Assembly: GCA_012934845.2 (NCBI GenBank)
Contig: WNNJ02000273.1
Coordinates: forward strand, 62,001 to 126,000
Direction of reading: 5' to 3'
Source of the DNA: Pomphorhynchus laevis
Taxonomy: Eukaryota > Acanthocephala > Palaeacanthocephala > Echinorhynchida > Pomphorhynchidae
Length of the DNA: 64,000 nucleotides
Shown: in pieces, positions 39,951-50,780 of the stretch
How positions within the stretch are numbered: position 1 is the stretch's first letter
Layout: every line of letters begins with the position of its first letter
Notes under the pieces: generated by a model
Told to the model about the DNA's origin: nothing
Databases searched by the model: none
What the model saw: only the letters and a program-made list of their open reading frames with translations
Program-made: the position numbers and the translations under genes

Positions 39951-41964
39951 TGATTCTGAACTTATGTCTATTATCAATAAACTTCTGCCTAGTCGACTCC
40001 GACGCTCTCAGCGCTTGCGCCATGCTCCCTGGTTCGATTCTGACTGTAGTCTTTCTAAGCGTCGACTCCGTCACTCTTTTCGTGTGTATAATCGTTTTCT
40101 TAAACGTTCTCCAAACTCACTCCCTCCAAATCTCCGTGATTCCTACTTTTCTCTACGCTGTTCACATCTTATTCTTATACGTACTAAACGTACTATCTTT
40201 TGGCGAAATCAACTCGAGTCATCTTCCAACTCTAAATCTCATTGAAAATCTTAAACTCAATTCTTTCACAATCATCTACTTCTTGTAATATAAATCCTGA
40301 TGAATTTTCTTCTTATCTACAAACTAAGCTATCTAATTTACTTTCCCTACTACCCGTAGCCCCCTTGTACCCACTCTTCTCTTTAGATACTTCCCTCCCA
40401 GAACTATTCCACCTTCTTCCCGTTTCGTCTGATGAAGTTTCTTCGGTTCTGCTGTCATTACCTAATAAAACCTCTCCTTCTGACCCAATTCCAACTCACT
40501 TGCTTAAAAATATATGCTCCGTTATCATACCCTTCCTAACCACATTGTTCAACTCGTCCATCCGTAGCCGTACATTTCCTTCCATCTGGAAATGCGCCAC
40601 TGTTCGTCCTCTCATCAAAAAGCAATCTCTCGACTCCTCACTACCATCTTCGTACCGTCTAATCTAACTTCTCCCAACCCTCTCTAAACTCCTTGAGCGT
40701 CTCGTTCTCAAGCAAGTTAATACATATCTCTTTTCCTCTAACTTGTTTCCTCCCTTCCAAGCCGCTTTTCGCTCTAATCACTCTACTGAAATTGCCTGTC
40801 TTAAAGTTTATAATGACTTACTCATCTCGCGCGATCATAAATTATGTAGTGTCATAGTTTCTCTTGATCTATCGTCTGCTTTTGACATCGTCGATCACTC
40901 GATTCTTCTACATCGCCTTCGTCATGATTATGGCTTCTCTTTACCCACTGTATCATGGTTTTCTTCATATCTGTCAAACCGTACATTTCGCGTCTGTTCT
41001 AACTCTTCTCTCTCCCATCCTTTCATCCATCCCGACCGGTGTTCCACAAGGCTCCGTATTAGGCCCTATGCTTTTCTCTCTTCTTCTCGGTGACTTGTCT
41101 TCGATTTCTCATAAATTTAACTTCCATGTTATGCAATATGCTGATGACATTCTCATCTATGCTCATGCACCTGTTTATCGTATTCACGATCTTAGTGTTT
41201 CCGCTTCGGACTGTCTTGTCTCAATTTCCAATCATCTTTCTTCCCTTCGCATTTCTCTGAATCCTGATAAATCTAAAATTATGTGGATCCTACTTCGAAG
41301 CTTCGGCGTAGAACCTCCTTCCGTATCTATAAATTCTACAATTCTTCCTATCGTTGATAATCTCGTTTTCCTAGGCTTTCATTTCGACAACCGACTTTCA
41401 CTTAAACCTTTCGTTAGTGATAAAGTACGCTTATCTACCTTGATACTCCGCAATCTCCGTCAAGTTTGTAGATTGATCCATTTCCCTTGTATGACTCTCA
41501 TATGTTCTCTTCTTTTCTCAAGACTTGATTACTGTCTTAGTCTATTTTCCAACTCACCTAAATCCACTCTTCTTCCTTTACAACGCATCATCAACGCTGC
41601 CGTCCGAGTTCTCCTCCGTCTTCGTCGTTTTGATCATACATCCCACTATCTTGTTTCTCTTGATTGGCCTACCATTTATTGTCGTGTTCAAATTCGTCTT
41701 CTTATCATTGCTCTTCGCCTTATAACTTCTCATAACCCTTCATTTCTCAACCTTCCTTTTCTCGACAATTCTCGTACTGTGTATTGTGCTCTGCGTTCCC
41801 GTAATTCCCTTCTTTTACATGTCCCAATCTACTCTACCTCTTTTGGCTTCCGCTCCTTCGTTATGGCTGCTCCTCTCTTGTGGAATCAACTGCCTATTCA
41901 GATCCGCAAATCAACATATATGCCGTACTTCAAACGCCAAATCCAATTTTATTTCAACAATTAA
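39950..41964 (+). pseudogene. LINE A2 RT and C-terminal region
   Basis: Linker RLRHAPWFDSDCSLSKRR, then RT motifs as in A1 with QYADDILIYAHA intact (41135-41170). Lesions: TGA for Trp at about 40244 (SKSH-stop-KILNS), a stop at about 40666 where others read SYRPIS, and one extra T at about 41024 in CATCCTTTCATC. The last frame, 40864-41964, spans motif B to the end (366 codons open). Confidence 0.87.
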
Positions 41965-42017
41965 CTAATTACCTGTGACCTTTGATGTTCTTTTTTTGTT
42001 TGTTAGTGGTCATGTAA

Positions 42018-42034
42018 GCGTGCATTTTGCACGC
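42018..42034 (+). promoter_or_regulatory. LINE A2 3' stem-loop
   Basis: GCGTGC-ATTTT-GCACGC, six perfect pairs, followed by ATTTGCCACGTTAAATAAA. Identical in A3 at 62966-62982. Confidence 0.82.
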
Positions 42035-42349
42035 ATTTGCCACGTTAAATAAATTATTGTATTATTATCTGAAATGACAATTAACTTATTACAAATTCAT
42101 TGATATTGATAAACTAGTAATTAGACGGAAATCACTTCGCTGACCTCGTTGTTCAAGTTCAAAATAGATATTCACATTAGTTCTTTATTTTAAAAAGCTG
42201 TTTTTGATAGATAACAAAATTATAAAATTTTATATGTCCGGCATTTCAGGTCACAACACGATGAACATATGGCCCAAAAAAGTTTAAGCTTCTCATTACT
42301 GTTTTACAACATCGTCATAAAATATTCAATAAAATATATGCTTCATTAG

Positions 42350-44165
42350 AGAGATGACATATTTTCCCGCCAATTTCTATTCTGATTGAAGGAATCGGGA
42401 AGACTAAACGGCATAAACTGACTATATGGTGTTTCCACTTTTGAGTATCATCAGTAGGGGTCTACTGCACAACTGGATTGAAGTGCATCACCCTTAGACA
42501 GCTCAATAAATCTATCTAGTACATATCCATGTACTGAAAACTAACACTGGTGAGAGTAGTCATCACGAATAATTTACTCACCAGGACCTAACAAGTAGGA
42601 TTTAAAAGCACTCTTATTGAGCGCATACACCAACCTCCGTCATTGCTAGTGGTAATGAAACAAATGACCTACTTTTCCTGCCAATTTCTGTTCTGATTGA
42701 AGGAATCGGGAAGACTAAACATCATACACTGACTTTATGTTGTTTTAACTTTTGATTCTCATTAGTAGAGTGTGGTATCACATTTAATTACTTTATCATT
42801 TATATTTAACTTTACCTACTATTTGTAGATTCGTGAATAAAAGCCATTTATTCTCTCTGGTTATCACAATTTTATTCACGAATTGTATGTTTATTAGAAA
42901 CCAAAATTTTTTAAGGTTGCGTTATCTGTTCGTTGTTGAAACCAAACTTCTTCAAGCCTCCAAATCTGCCCTCATCAGAGCGACACGACCTTTCGAAAGA
43001 ATTTCACTTGACTTCAAAGGTCCTTTGCCCAGTTCATCAGGCAAGAAATATTTGCTTACAGCCGTCGATGAATATTCTCGTTATCCCTTTGGATTTGCAT
43101 GCCGTGATATGTCCGCTCAAACAGTGATAAATTGCCTGCGTGGTATAGTGACAATATTTGGTCCACCTGAATTTGTACATTCCGATCGCGGGTCATCCTT
43201 CATGTCGAAAGAATTCTCTGATTATCTGGAGAGTATTGGCACGGTAGCAAGTCACTCTTCTCCGTACAATCCGTTAGGCAACGGACAGATCGAACGCTAT
43301 AACGGTATATTATGGAGCGCTGTACTTTTGCGGCTTAGAGACTACAATCGTCCGGTTGCTGCTTGGGAAACGGTCCTCGCTGAAAGCCTTTAATCTATTC
43401 GAGGACTATTATGCACCTCAACTGGCTCGACACCTCATGATCGAATCTTCAACTTCTCTAGACGCCCATTAATTAAATTCAATTTACCAGAATGGCTCCG
43501 TCGTCCCGGATCTGTATTCGTGCGAAACTTCTACAAACACGACAAATACGACGATAAATTGCTCAAAGCTAAACTGATAAACGCGAATCCAAACACGGCT
43601 CATATCGAACTTCCATCTGGGAAAGAAGCAAATATTTCAACTCGACACCTATCTCGTTATCCTTCAGAAACCTCCATTTACAAGGATCCAGACAGTTCGG
43701 ATATTCGTAGTTCGGGATTGTCAAGGGACGGGGATGACGACTGTCAAGATAGCTTCGATAGGAACCAGCCAGACTATGAAGATGATAACAATAACGGAAA
43801 GCAATATGATGCCACTGACAATATCGATATGAACTTGAGTTCAAAGAGGACATCAATTCCTGAGGCAAACCATCATCCCGTGACAACTAGAGAATTCTAC
43901 CGACGAAGTACAAGAAGTCGAAGAAGTCCTGCATACTTTTAAAACTATCACATGGGATGAATGTGGTATCACATTTAATTACTTTATCATTTATATTTAA
44001 CTTTACCTACTATTTACAGATTCGTGAATAAAAGCCATTTATTCTCTCTGGTTATCACATAGGGGGCTGCTGCACAACTGTATTGAATTGCAACACCCCT
44101 AGACAACTCAATAAGACCTAGTACACAACAATGTACTAGGAATTAACACTGGTGAGAGTATTCAG
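42350..44165 (+). repeat. Tandem repeat of about 310 bp, second unit split by an LTR element
   Basis: GATTGAAGGAATCGGGAAGA and its surroundings occur at about 42392 and 42698. TCTACTGCACAACTG with ACACTGGTGAGAGTA occurs at 42465-42556 and, beyond the LTR element, GCTGCACAACTG at 44068 with ACACTGGTGAGAGTA at 44146. Removing the LTR element restores a second, diverged unit. Noncoding. It may be satellite or an old duplicated repeat. Confidence 0.75.
42771..44059 (+). mobile_element. Short LTR retrotransposon fossil (Ty3/Gypsy) with 98-bp LTRs
   Basis: LTRs at 42771-42868 and 43962-44059 start TGTGG and end CACA, and differ at about two bases, so the insertion is young. A likely 5-bp target duplication reads TAGAG/TAGGG. 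The interior carries one recognisable part, an integrase core with DFKGP, HSDRG and GNGQIERYN blocks, plus the C-terminal integrase region (NPNTAHIELPSG). Gag, protease and RT are absent, so it is an incomplete, non-autonomous element with at least one break. Confidence 0.85.
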
Positions 44166-44387
44166 TTACAATATATTATATAATAATATAATTCAGTTAT
44201 ATATTATTATAATATATTATATATTATTAGTTATATTATATCGTATTATAGTATTAAATATTATATTATACTATTAATACAATTTTATAACAATATAATA
44301 TTATATAATATAATATTAATCTGAGTATAATTTATTTTTCTCCCGCAACGTGCATTGAGATAAAAAAATAAACACTTATAGAATCAA
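44166..44387. repeat. AT-rich low-complexity tract
   Basis: TATTATA-type simple sequence at 44180-44330. No coding signal. Confidence 0.75.
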
Positions 44388-44860
44388 TCAATTCAGCTAA
44401 CTTAGTCTACTAACTGAGTCTATTTTATTTTTATAATATAAAAATAAATAATAATGCTAAATCATTAAATCAAAATTAATAATTAGATAATAAATAGATG
44501 GATGGATAATAAATAATATACTTTGTATTAGAAAAAGATACTAGATAATCAAATTTCATCGTCGAGGAATAGGTTCGAAACCTGATATCATAGCAGTTCC
44601 TCCTGATGACCTATATTCCTTATTCTACAAATAGTCTGCTATTCCTTAGTCAATTCATAAAATTAACTTTTATTTTAAATTTCAATTCTTTATTTTAACT
44701 TGATTTAAATTATATAAAATCTTATAACAATTATTTATTATTATTTAAAATCTAATTTTATTTTTACTTATTTATTTTTAATTATTTTTATTTATTTATT
44801 TTTAATTTTATAGTTATATTAAATACGTAGACTCAGTTTGCTGTTTTGATTTGGAAAAAC
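44388..44860. mobile_element. Family F 3' regions, joined head to head
   Basis: 44388-44497 is a minus-oriented F end (CAGCTAACTTAGTCTAC, then AATAATGCTAAATCA). From 44498 the plus-oriented F 3' region starts (GGATGGATAATAAATAATAT) and ends at about 44850 with AAATACGTAGACTCAGTTTG. The two share terminal sequence in opposite directions. No RT is included. Confidence 0.72.
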
Positions 44861-45300
44861 AAAGTTCAAAAAAAAGTTTGGAAAAGCTAGTGACAGAATT
44901 TCAAAATGTTTATCGAATAAGGCCATCAAGTTCGTGTAAGGACATCTCATGTAGGTGTGGACATTGCTGCGCATGCAAAAGGCTACTACAAGTCTCATAA
45001 CCAAATTTATACAGTTATTCGTACGTGGATGGCAGATTAAGGGATTCTTACAAAACTTATAATGATAGCGGTCCATTGTAATTCTAAGATGCCGTTTTTT
45101 TAATTTTCCTTCCATAAGCTTGAAATAAGAAAAGCAGGAGTCCTGCTTTAAAACACATGTAGGATTTAAAGCACACAATTGATTGTAATTTTTAATTCCT
45201 TCAATTAATTGTAATTTTTCGAAGATGCTAACAGAAGTTAACGAAATATCAAAAATAATTTCTTTCCTTTGATCGAGCTCCAATAATTATTTAGAATTTA
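44861..45300 (-). other. Unrecognised open frame (154 codons) with a foldback arm
   Basis: An open frame, 45283-44819, begins ELDQRKEIIFDISLTSVSIF and has no family I recognise. Its first 24 codons coincide with one arm of the 22371-22552 foldback, and its end with an F terminus. It may be part of an F-related element or fortuitous. I assign no function. Confidence 0.4.
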
Positions 45301-45309
45301 AAAGTTTAT

Positions 45310-45610
45310 AGAATATAAAGGTTTATAGAATATGAATTAATAGAATCCTTAAATATTTTAATTAATCAAAATTATTTAAAGGTAGGGACATATATATCCA
45401 GACAAGTAAAAGGTGTTCCAATGGGAGGTAATAGTAGCCCAATTATAGCTGACTTGTTTTTAAACTTTATAGAATATTAATTTGTTCATAACTGTGTAAA
45501 AACTAATTCTAAACTATATAAATATATGAAATATATGTTTCGATACATTGATGATATATGTGTATTTAATTCTAGCAATTTTTATTCGAATTATTGTAGG
45601 TTTTAGCATA
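45310..45610 (+). pseudogene. Family F RT fragment 3
   Basis: ELIESLNILINQNYLKVGT-like sequence, VKGVPMGGNSSPIIADLFLN, then MKYMFRYIDDICVFNSSNFY. It includes RT motif B and the catalytic YIDD. Truncated after the palm. Confidence 0.78.
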
Positions 45611-45740
45611 AAACTAATTTATTCGTTCATATAAATTTATAAAAATATACCAAGAAATAAGTGAGTCATGAATGCAAGTCGTTATGCCTAATTACTTGTA
45701 TCCAAAATGAAATTGATTTCATTTCTAGTAATGTCTATCA

Positions 45741-45774
45741 AAAGCTTACGAACCCTAGAGGATTCGTAAGCTTT
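45741..45774. repeat. 12-bp perfect hairpin
   Basis: AAAGCTTACGAA and TTCGTAAGCTTT flank ten bases between two F RT copies. It could be a transcription stop or a target scar. No T-run follows. Confidence 0.65.
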
Positions 45775-45814
45775 CATAGAGGGACGCAGGTTTTGCGATT
45801 TTATTTCTAGATAA

Positions 45815-46864
45815 AATAGATAAGCTTATTAATCAATCATTTTATATAAATCCATAAAATAGTAATTATTTATTTGTTCGCTTATGCCTCTAAAAGTAGG
45901 GGCATAACAAATAAAATGTATTCCAATTAGTGGTAATATAAGCCTAATTATAGCTCACTTATTTATAAGATTTATAGAATATGAATTTGTTCAAAAAAGT
46001 GTAAAAACTAAATCTAAACAATATAAATATATGAAATATATGTTTCGATACATTGATGATATATGTGTATTTAATTCTAATGATTTTTATTCAATTAGTG
46101 AGCACATTTATCCAGAAAGCCTTATTCTTAACAAAACCAATATTAATGATAAAGAAGGTGTATATCTAGATATGAACATTAAATTAACATTAACTAAAAC
46201 TACTATTAATTTATATCGTAAAGATGACATATTTAAATTTACAAGAAACATATTTTTGCATGAGCATTCATGCATACCATATAATATAAAATATAATACA
46301 TTAAATAATGAAATTTTAAGAATTGCAACAATATGTAATGATATTGGCTTTCTTCAAAATCATTTAAATAATTTAATAGATACATATTTTAAACTAGGTT
46401 ACTATAAAAATAACATCAAGCAGAAAATAGTAAAATATATAAATCAACACAATAATATAAAGAATAAATTTAAACTCTTAAGTGGCAAATTTTTATGGAT
46501 GGATAATAAATAATATACTTTGTATTAGAATAAGATACTAGATAAAAAATATCAGAGAAATACGTCATAATACGTCATAGAATGCATGAATGCTCGTAGG
46601 TTCCGCTGCTATGTTGGGTTAAGCAATAGAAGGCTAAATATGATAGCATAGCAGTTTTTACTTGTGAATTCTAGTCCTTATTTTGATAGATCGTTTGTTA
46701 TTTATTTTGCAAATTATAAAAATTAACTTTTATTTAAAATTTAAATTTAAATTTTAACTTGATATAAATATCAATTCTATAAAATCCTATATGATTATAT
46801 ATTATTTATGATTTATAATTATTTATTATTTAATAATTAAATTTTGATTTAGTATTATTATAGC
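45815..46864 (+). mobile_element. Family F copy 4 (RT palm, thumb and 3' region)
   Basis: RT from motif B (45905-45960) through YIDD (46058) and thumb to 46513, then the 3' region (46514-46860). The downstream sequence includes CAGAGAAATACGTCATAATA, inverted at 50781-50815 on the other side of LINE B3. Confidence 0.78.
46031..46513 (+). CDS. Family F reverse transcriptase, C-terminal 160 codons
   Basis: Open frame with catalytic FRYIDDICVFNSNDF, then IYPESLILNKTNINDKEGVY, LDMNIKLTLTKT, NLYRKDDIFKFTRNIFLHEH, NEILRIATICNDIGF and YFKLGYYKNNIKQKI. RTs with YIDD, (Y/L)P..L.LN and LYRKDD blocks are widespread in invertebrates and resemble Penelope-like elements. No GIY-YIG nuclease is visible in any copy. 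The same blocks appear in the F7 and F8 copies. Confidence 0.75.
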   Translation: MKYMFRYIDDICVFNSNDFYSISEHIYPESLILNKTNINDKEGVYLDMNIKLTLTKTTINLYRKDDIFKFTRNIFLHEHSCIPYNIKYNTLNNEILRIATICNDIGFLQNHLNNLIDTYFKLGYYKNNIKQKIVKYINQHNNIKNKFKLLSGKFLWMDNK

Positions 46865-47010
46865 ATAATACAATCTTTCCGATATAAATTTAAAGTATTT
46901 TTAATTGATGTTAATTTAATGTTCATATCTAGATACATACCTACTGTATTATCAATCCCAGTTTTACTTATAATAAGAGCATACGAGCATTCATGCATGA
47001 CGTATTATGA
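46865..47010 (-). mobile_element. Family F copy 6, left part
   Basis: A minus-oriented RT piece (46880-46970, the NIKLTL region) next to F 3'-region words (GAGCATTCATGCATGACGTA). LINE B3 is inserted here; F6 resumes at 50781. A piece of RT lying downstream of a 3' region suggests tandem partial copies, a known Penelope-like arrangement. Confidence 0.6.
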
Positions 47011-47717
47011 TATCATATCCATCAATCAAAATCACCTCCACCAACCTCCACTATCCTTCCACTCATAACCTTTCCTCACATCGCTTGCCACCCTCTTTAT
47101 TATCATTATCCTCTATGTCTCCCGTCGTCAAACCAAATCCCTCCAAATCATCAACTGCCAGCTCTTCTATCGTGATCTCACCTACTCACGTCAGTCGCCC
47201 TCTTCTACGGAAGCGCTTTGCTTCTCGCGATCGTTGCGTCATTGTCACTAATATCACGCCTTCTAACTCCTTATCTCCACAAGCACGTCTAGACTACGAT
47301 GTTTCCGCCTTCAGATCCATCCTCTCGTCTATTGTCCCTGCGGATAAACCTTTCTTTTTCAAGGACATTTCTCCTGTCGCATTTATCCGTCTAAACAAAT
47401 CTTCTCAATCTAATCCTTCCCAGCCCCCTCTCCTAAAAATTGTTTTCAAGCATCGCTCTCACGCGTCTTCTGTCCTCTCTCAACGATTCAAACTCATGTC
47501 ATCTTCAACCACTCGAATTTTCCCCGATCGCGCCCCTTCTGAAATCGCTCAAATCTCTTCAGCTCGCATCAAAAAACGCCGTCGCGAGGACAACGGCGAA
47601 ACATCACTCGCCATCCGAAACATAGACGGAAATTTTCAAGTTGTCCACACCCGTCCAAAAATTCGATGGCACTCAATCTCTCTTATCTATCCGACCGTTC
47701 TTTCGCGTCTGTTCTAA
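47007..47717 (+). CDS. LINE B3 ORF1, C-terminal part
   Basis: The first ten residues derive from flank. From SIKITSTNLHYPSTHNL onward it is identical to the B2 ORF1 frame, with the RDRCVIVTNI and IRNIDGNF blocks, and the last residues derive from the RT insert. Its 236 codons are open. It has no N-terminal finger and no native promoter. Confidence 0.8.
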   Translation: MISYPSIKITSTNLHYPSTHNLSSHRLPPSLLSLSSMSPVVKPNPSKSSTASSSIVISPTHVSRPLLRKRFASRDRCVIVTNITPSNSLSPQARLDYDVSAFRSILSSIVPADKPFFFKDISPVAFIRLNKSSQSNPSQPPLLKIVFKHRSHASSVLSQRFKLMSSSTTRIFPDRAPSEIAQISSARIKKRRREDNGETSLAIRNIDGNFQVVHTRPKIRWHSISLIYPTVLSRLF

Positions 47718-47824
47718 TTCATCATCCTTCCCTCACATCCCTATTTTTTGAGGGGTCTCACAAGGTTCAGTCCTAGGTCCCATGCCTTTCTCTCTTTTGC
47801 TTAGCGATCTCTCTCCATTTATCA
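47684..47824 (+). repeat. Ectopic RT-gene fragment in LINE B3
   Basis: Same piece and same junctions as in B1 and B2. B3 has its own target duplication, so the chimera was retrotransposed and not only duplicated with flanking DNA. Confidence 0.88.
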
Positions 47825-47827
47825 TAT

Positions 47828-48649
47828 GTGTCTTCTCCACTAGACTCTTTCGCCACAGCACACGGTTTCCGCCTCGGTCTCCTCAACACTAGATCTATTC
47901 TCAATAAATCCGATCTTATCCTCAACCTATTCACCAAGCAATCTATCGATCTCTTCTGCCTCACCGAATCCTGGCACTCAGATTCCGACGACCTTTCCAT
48001 TCGCCGTCTGCTCTCTGCCGGTTGCTCCCTAGTCGAATCCGCCCGCCCCCTCAGCTCATGCCTTTCTAAATCCTCTAATCATGGCGGCATCGTCGCACTC
48101 GCGCGTCACCCCGCGTCTCTTCGCAAAATCAATCTCCCTTTCAGTCCTTGCTCTTTTGAATTGCTCACTTGTCGTTATTCTAACCCGATCACTCTAGATC
48201 TCGCCATTGTATACCGTCCTGGCTCATCAGCTCCTACAGCCTTATTTTTTACCGAACTCGCTGACCTCATTTCTCATTGTTCTTTGTCCTCAATCCCTTC
48301 ACTCGTTCTAGGCGACTTCAATATCCGCCTAGACCGCCCCTCTTCTACAGATTCCATCCGCTTCATCAACATTCTATCCAACTACAATTACAAACTAATC
48401 TCTACTGCCCCACACATATACATGGTAGGGCACTCGACATCATCGCTGTCCCCGATCATTTTGCTGCCTACACCTCACTGTCCATCTCTGATCATGATCT
48501 ATCCGATCACTTTCTTATCACCCTTGATCTCGCTCGCAACCACACCCCTCCTCACACACCTACAATCCTACGTCGCCCTTGGAGAAATCTTGACATCTCT
48601 CTTCTCCGCTCTGCCTTACTCAAATCGTCTCTATAATTACCCACAATAA
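47828..48649 (+). pseudogene. LINE B3 AP endonuclease
   Basis: Better preserved than in B1 and B2: FCLTESWHSDSDDL (catalytic Glu present), SNHGGIVALARHP, LDLAIVYRPGSSAPTALFF and LGDFNIRLDRPSS in one frame. A one-base loss in GCCCCACAC near 48410 (B2 has GCCCTCACAC) shifts HILGG and SDH into the frame 48277-48636. No ATG precedes it in frame because of the RT insert. Confidence 0.87.
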
Positions 48650-48717
48650 GATATTCATCTCCTCACGATCTCGGCTTTCTTTTCGACTCTGAACTCACAT
48701 CCACTGTCGATATTTTC

Positions 48718-50690
48718 TTGCCCTTCAAGTCTCACCCACACCGTCGCTTGCACCGTGCCCCATGGTTTGACATCCAATGCCTACTCTCAAAGCGTCGACT
48801 CCGCCATGCTTTTCGAGTCTATCACCGCTCTCTCAGACGCGATTTCCGCTCGATCACTCCGTCTTTCCGTGATTCCTATCTTGCTCTTCGCCGGTCTCAT
48901 CTCCACCCAGTACGTACCAAATGCAACTCCTTCTGACAGCATAAAATCATCACTTCATTCAACTCTAAGACTCTCTGGCATACTTTTAACTCAATACTGG
49001 CTCGTTCCTCTACGTCGTGCAACATTAATGCCAATGATTATTCGTCATTTCTCCAAACAAAAGTATCCACGTTGCTCTCTCACACCCCGGTCTCCATCCT
49101 ATCCCACTCTGCCCAGTCTAATCTCATCCTTTCGGAACTCTTTCATCTTCTCACTGTATCACCTACAGAAGTATCATCTGTCCTCATGTCCTTGCCAACA
49201 AAACCTCACCTGCCGATCCCCTGCCCACCCACATATTATAATCTATATGCTCATCGATATCCCCATTTCTCACAACCTTGTTTAACTCGTCTATCCGCAG
49301 TCGTATCTTCCCTTGACACTTGAAATCCGCAATCGTTCGTCACATCCTTAAGAAACAATCGCTCGACCCCTCCCTTCCTTCTAGCTATCGACCCGTTTCA
49401 CTACTCCCTACTCTCTCAAAGCTCTTAGAACGCCTCATCTTAATACAAATCAACGCTTATCTCTCCTCATCCAATCTGTACCCTTCTTTCCAATCCGCTT
49501 TCCGCTCTAATCACTCGACAGAAATCGCATGCATAAAAGTGTACAACGACTTACTCATTTCTCGAGACAAAGCTCTATATAGTGTTCTCATCTCCCTCGA
49601 CCTCTCCTCCGCATTCGACATTGTCGACCACTCCGTCCTCCTTTCTCGCCTTCGTTATGATTACGGCTTTTCTTCCACCTCCGTAGCATGGTTAGCCTCA
49701 TATCTATCCGACCGTTCCTTTCGCGTCTGTTCTAATTCATAATCCTTTGCTTCCATCCCTATTTTTTGCGTGGTCCCACAAGGTTCAGTCCTAGGTACTC
49801 TTGTTTTCTCTCTTCTGCTTGGCGATCTCTCTCCATTTATCAAACCTTACTCCTTTAACGTCATGCAATACGCCGATGGCATCCTCATCTATGATCATGC
49901 ACCAGCACATCGCATACACGATATCGGTATTTCTGCCTCTTATTGTGTTTATATCTACAAACGTCTCTCCAATCTCCATCTCGTTCTAAACCCCGAAAAG
50001 TCCAAAATAATGTGGATCTTCCCCCGTAAAACAAACATATCTCCTCCCACTCTATATTTTGCCTCATCGATCATCCCCATAGTTCACAATCTCACTTTCT
50101 TAGGCTTCCATTTCGATGATCACCTTTCCCTTAAACCCTTAGTCCGTTACAAGGTCCGCTCGTCTAACTTAATTCTCCGTGACATCCACCGTATCCGCCC
50201 CCTTATCGACTTCCGTTCTTGTATGTCTCTTCTTTCATCGCTTCTTTTCCCTAAAATCGATTACTGCCTTAGCCTTTTCATAATTCTCCAAAATCCATCA
50301 TCCTACCCCTACAACGAATAATCAACACCGCCGTTCGAGTGCTCTTTCGTATCCGTCGCTTCGACCACATCCACATATTTTGCCTAACTCTCCTGACCCA
50401 CCATCCACATCCGCATCAAACTCCGCCTTATTCTCGTTACCTTTCGTCTCATCGCTGTCGGCTCCCCATCGTTCATCAACCTTCCTTTCTTAGACGATAC
50501 TCGCCCTACCTCGCTATCGCTTCGTTCCTGTCATACCCTCTTACTCCACGTTCCTAATTTCTCGAACAACTACGGTCTCCGATCCTTCTTCGTCGCCGCC
50601 TCACTAGCCTGGAATCAACTCCCTCTCGACATCCGCCGCGCCCCCTCCTTTATCACATTCAAACACCTTCTCCGTTCACACCTTCTCGAC
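48718..50690 (+). pseudogene. LINE B3 RT and C-terminal region
   Basis: Linker at 48718, RT pieces VSLLPTLSKLLERLILIQ, FRSNHSTEIACIKVYND and DLSSAFDIVDHSVLLSRLRY (49320-49742), VPQGSVLGTLVFS, catalytic box VMQYADGILIYDH, LNPEKSKIMWIF, LGFHFDDHLSLKPLV, then the C-terminal region to AFKHLLRSHLLDT-like sequence at 50690. YADG lacks the second catalytic aspartate. Several frameshifts. Confidence 0.87.
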
Positions 50691-50780
50691 ACCTGATTCA
50701 CAGTCTTGTTTTGTTGTGGTCATGTAAGCGTGCGCTGGCACGCATTTGTCACGTTAAAATAAATCCTTTTTTATAATACT

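Larger units (their letters stand above)
37839..42060 (+). mobile_element. LINE A copy 2, both ends present, endonuclease deleted
   Basis: 5' end CAGTTCCGCGAGC (37842) as in A1, a leader with CGACAAC repeats, ORF1 (about 38130-39483), a deleted endonuclease, RT and C-terminal region to 41963, 3' stem-loop 42018-42034 and CACGTTAAATAAATTATTG. About 4.2 kb. The RT is the least damaged of the A2 parts and keeps YADD. Confidence 0.9.
47011..50780 (+). mobile_element. LINE B copy 3 (chimeric lineage), 5'-truncated, complete 3' end
   Basis: Bounded by a 14-bp target duplication, ATGACGTATTATGA, at 46997-47010 and 50781-50794. Starts inside the ORF1 linker. Carries the 141-bp RT insert (47684-47824), endonuclease, RT, C-terminal region to 50695, stem-loop 50728-50743 and TTAAAATAAATCC. 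It lies within family F sequence, so it arrived after F6. Confidence 0.9.

Noticed and set aside
44861-45283. 154-codon minus-strand frame as a host gene
   Set aside because: Its start coincides with a foldback arm and its end with an F terminus. No domain recognised and no sign of purifying selection can be judged from one copy.
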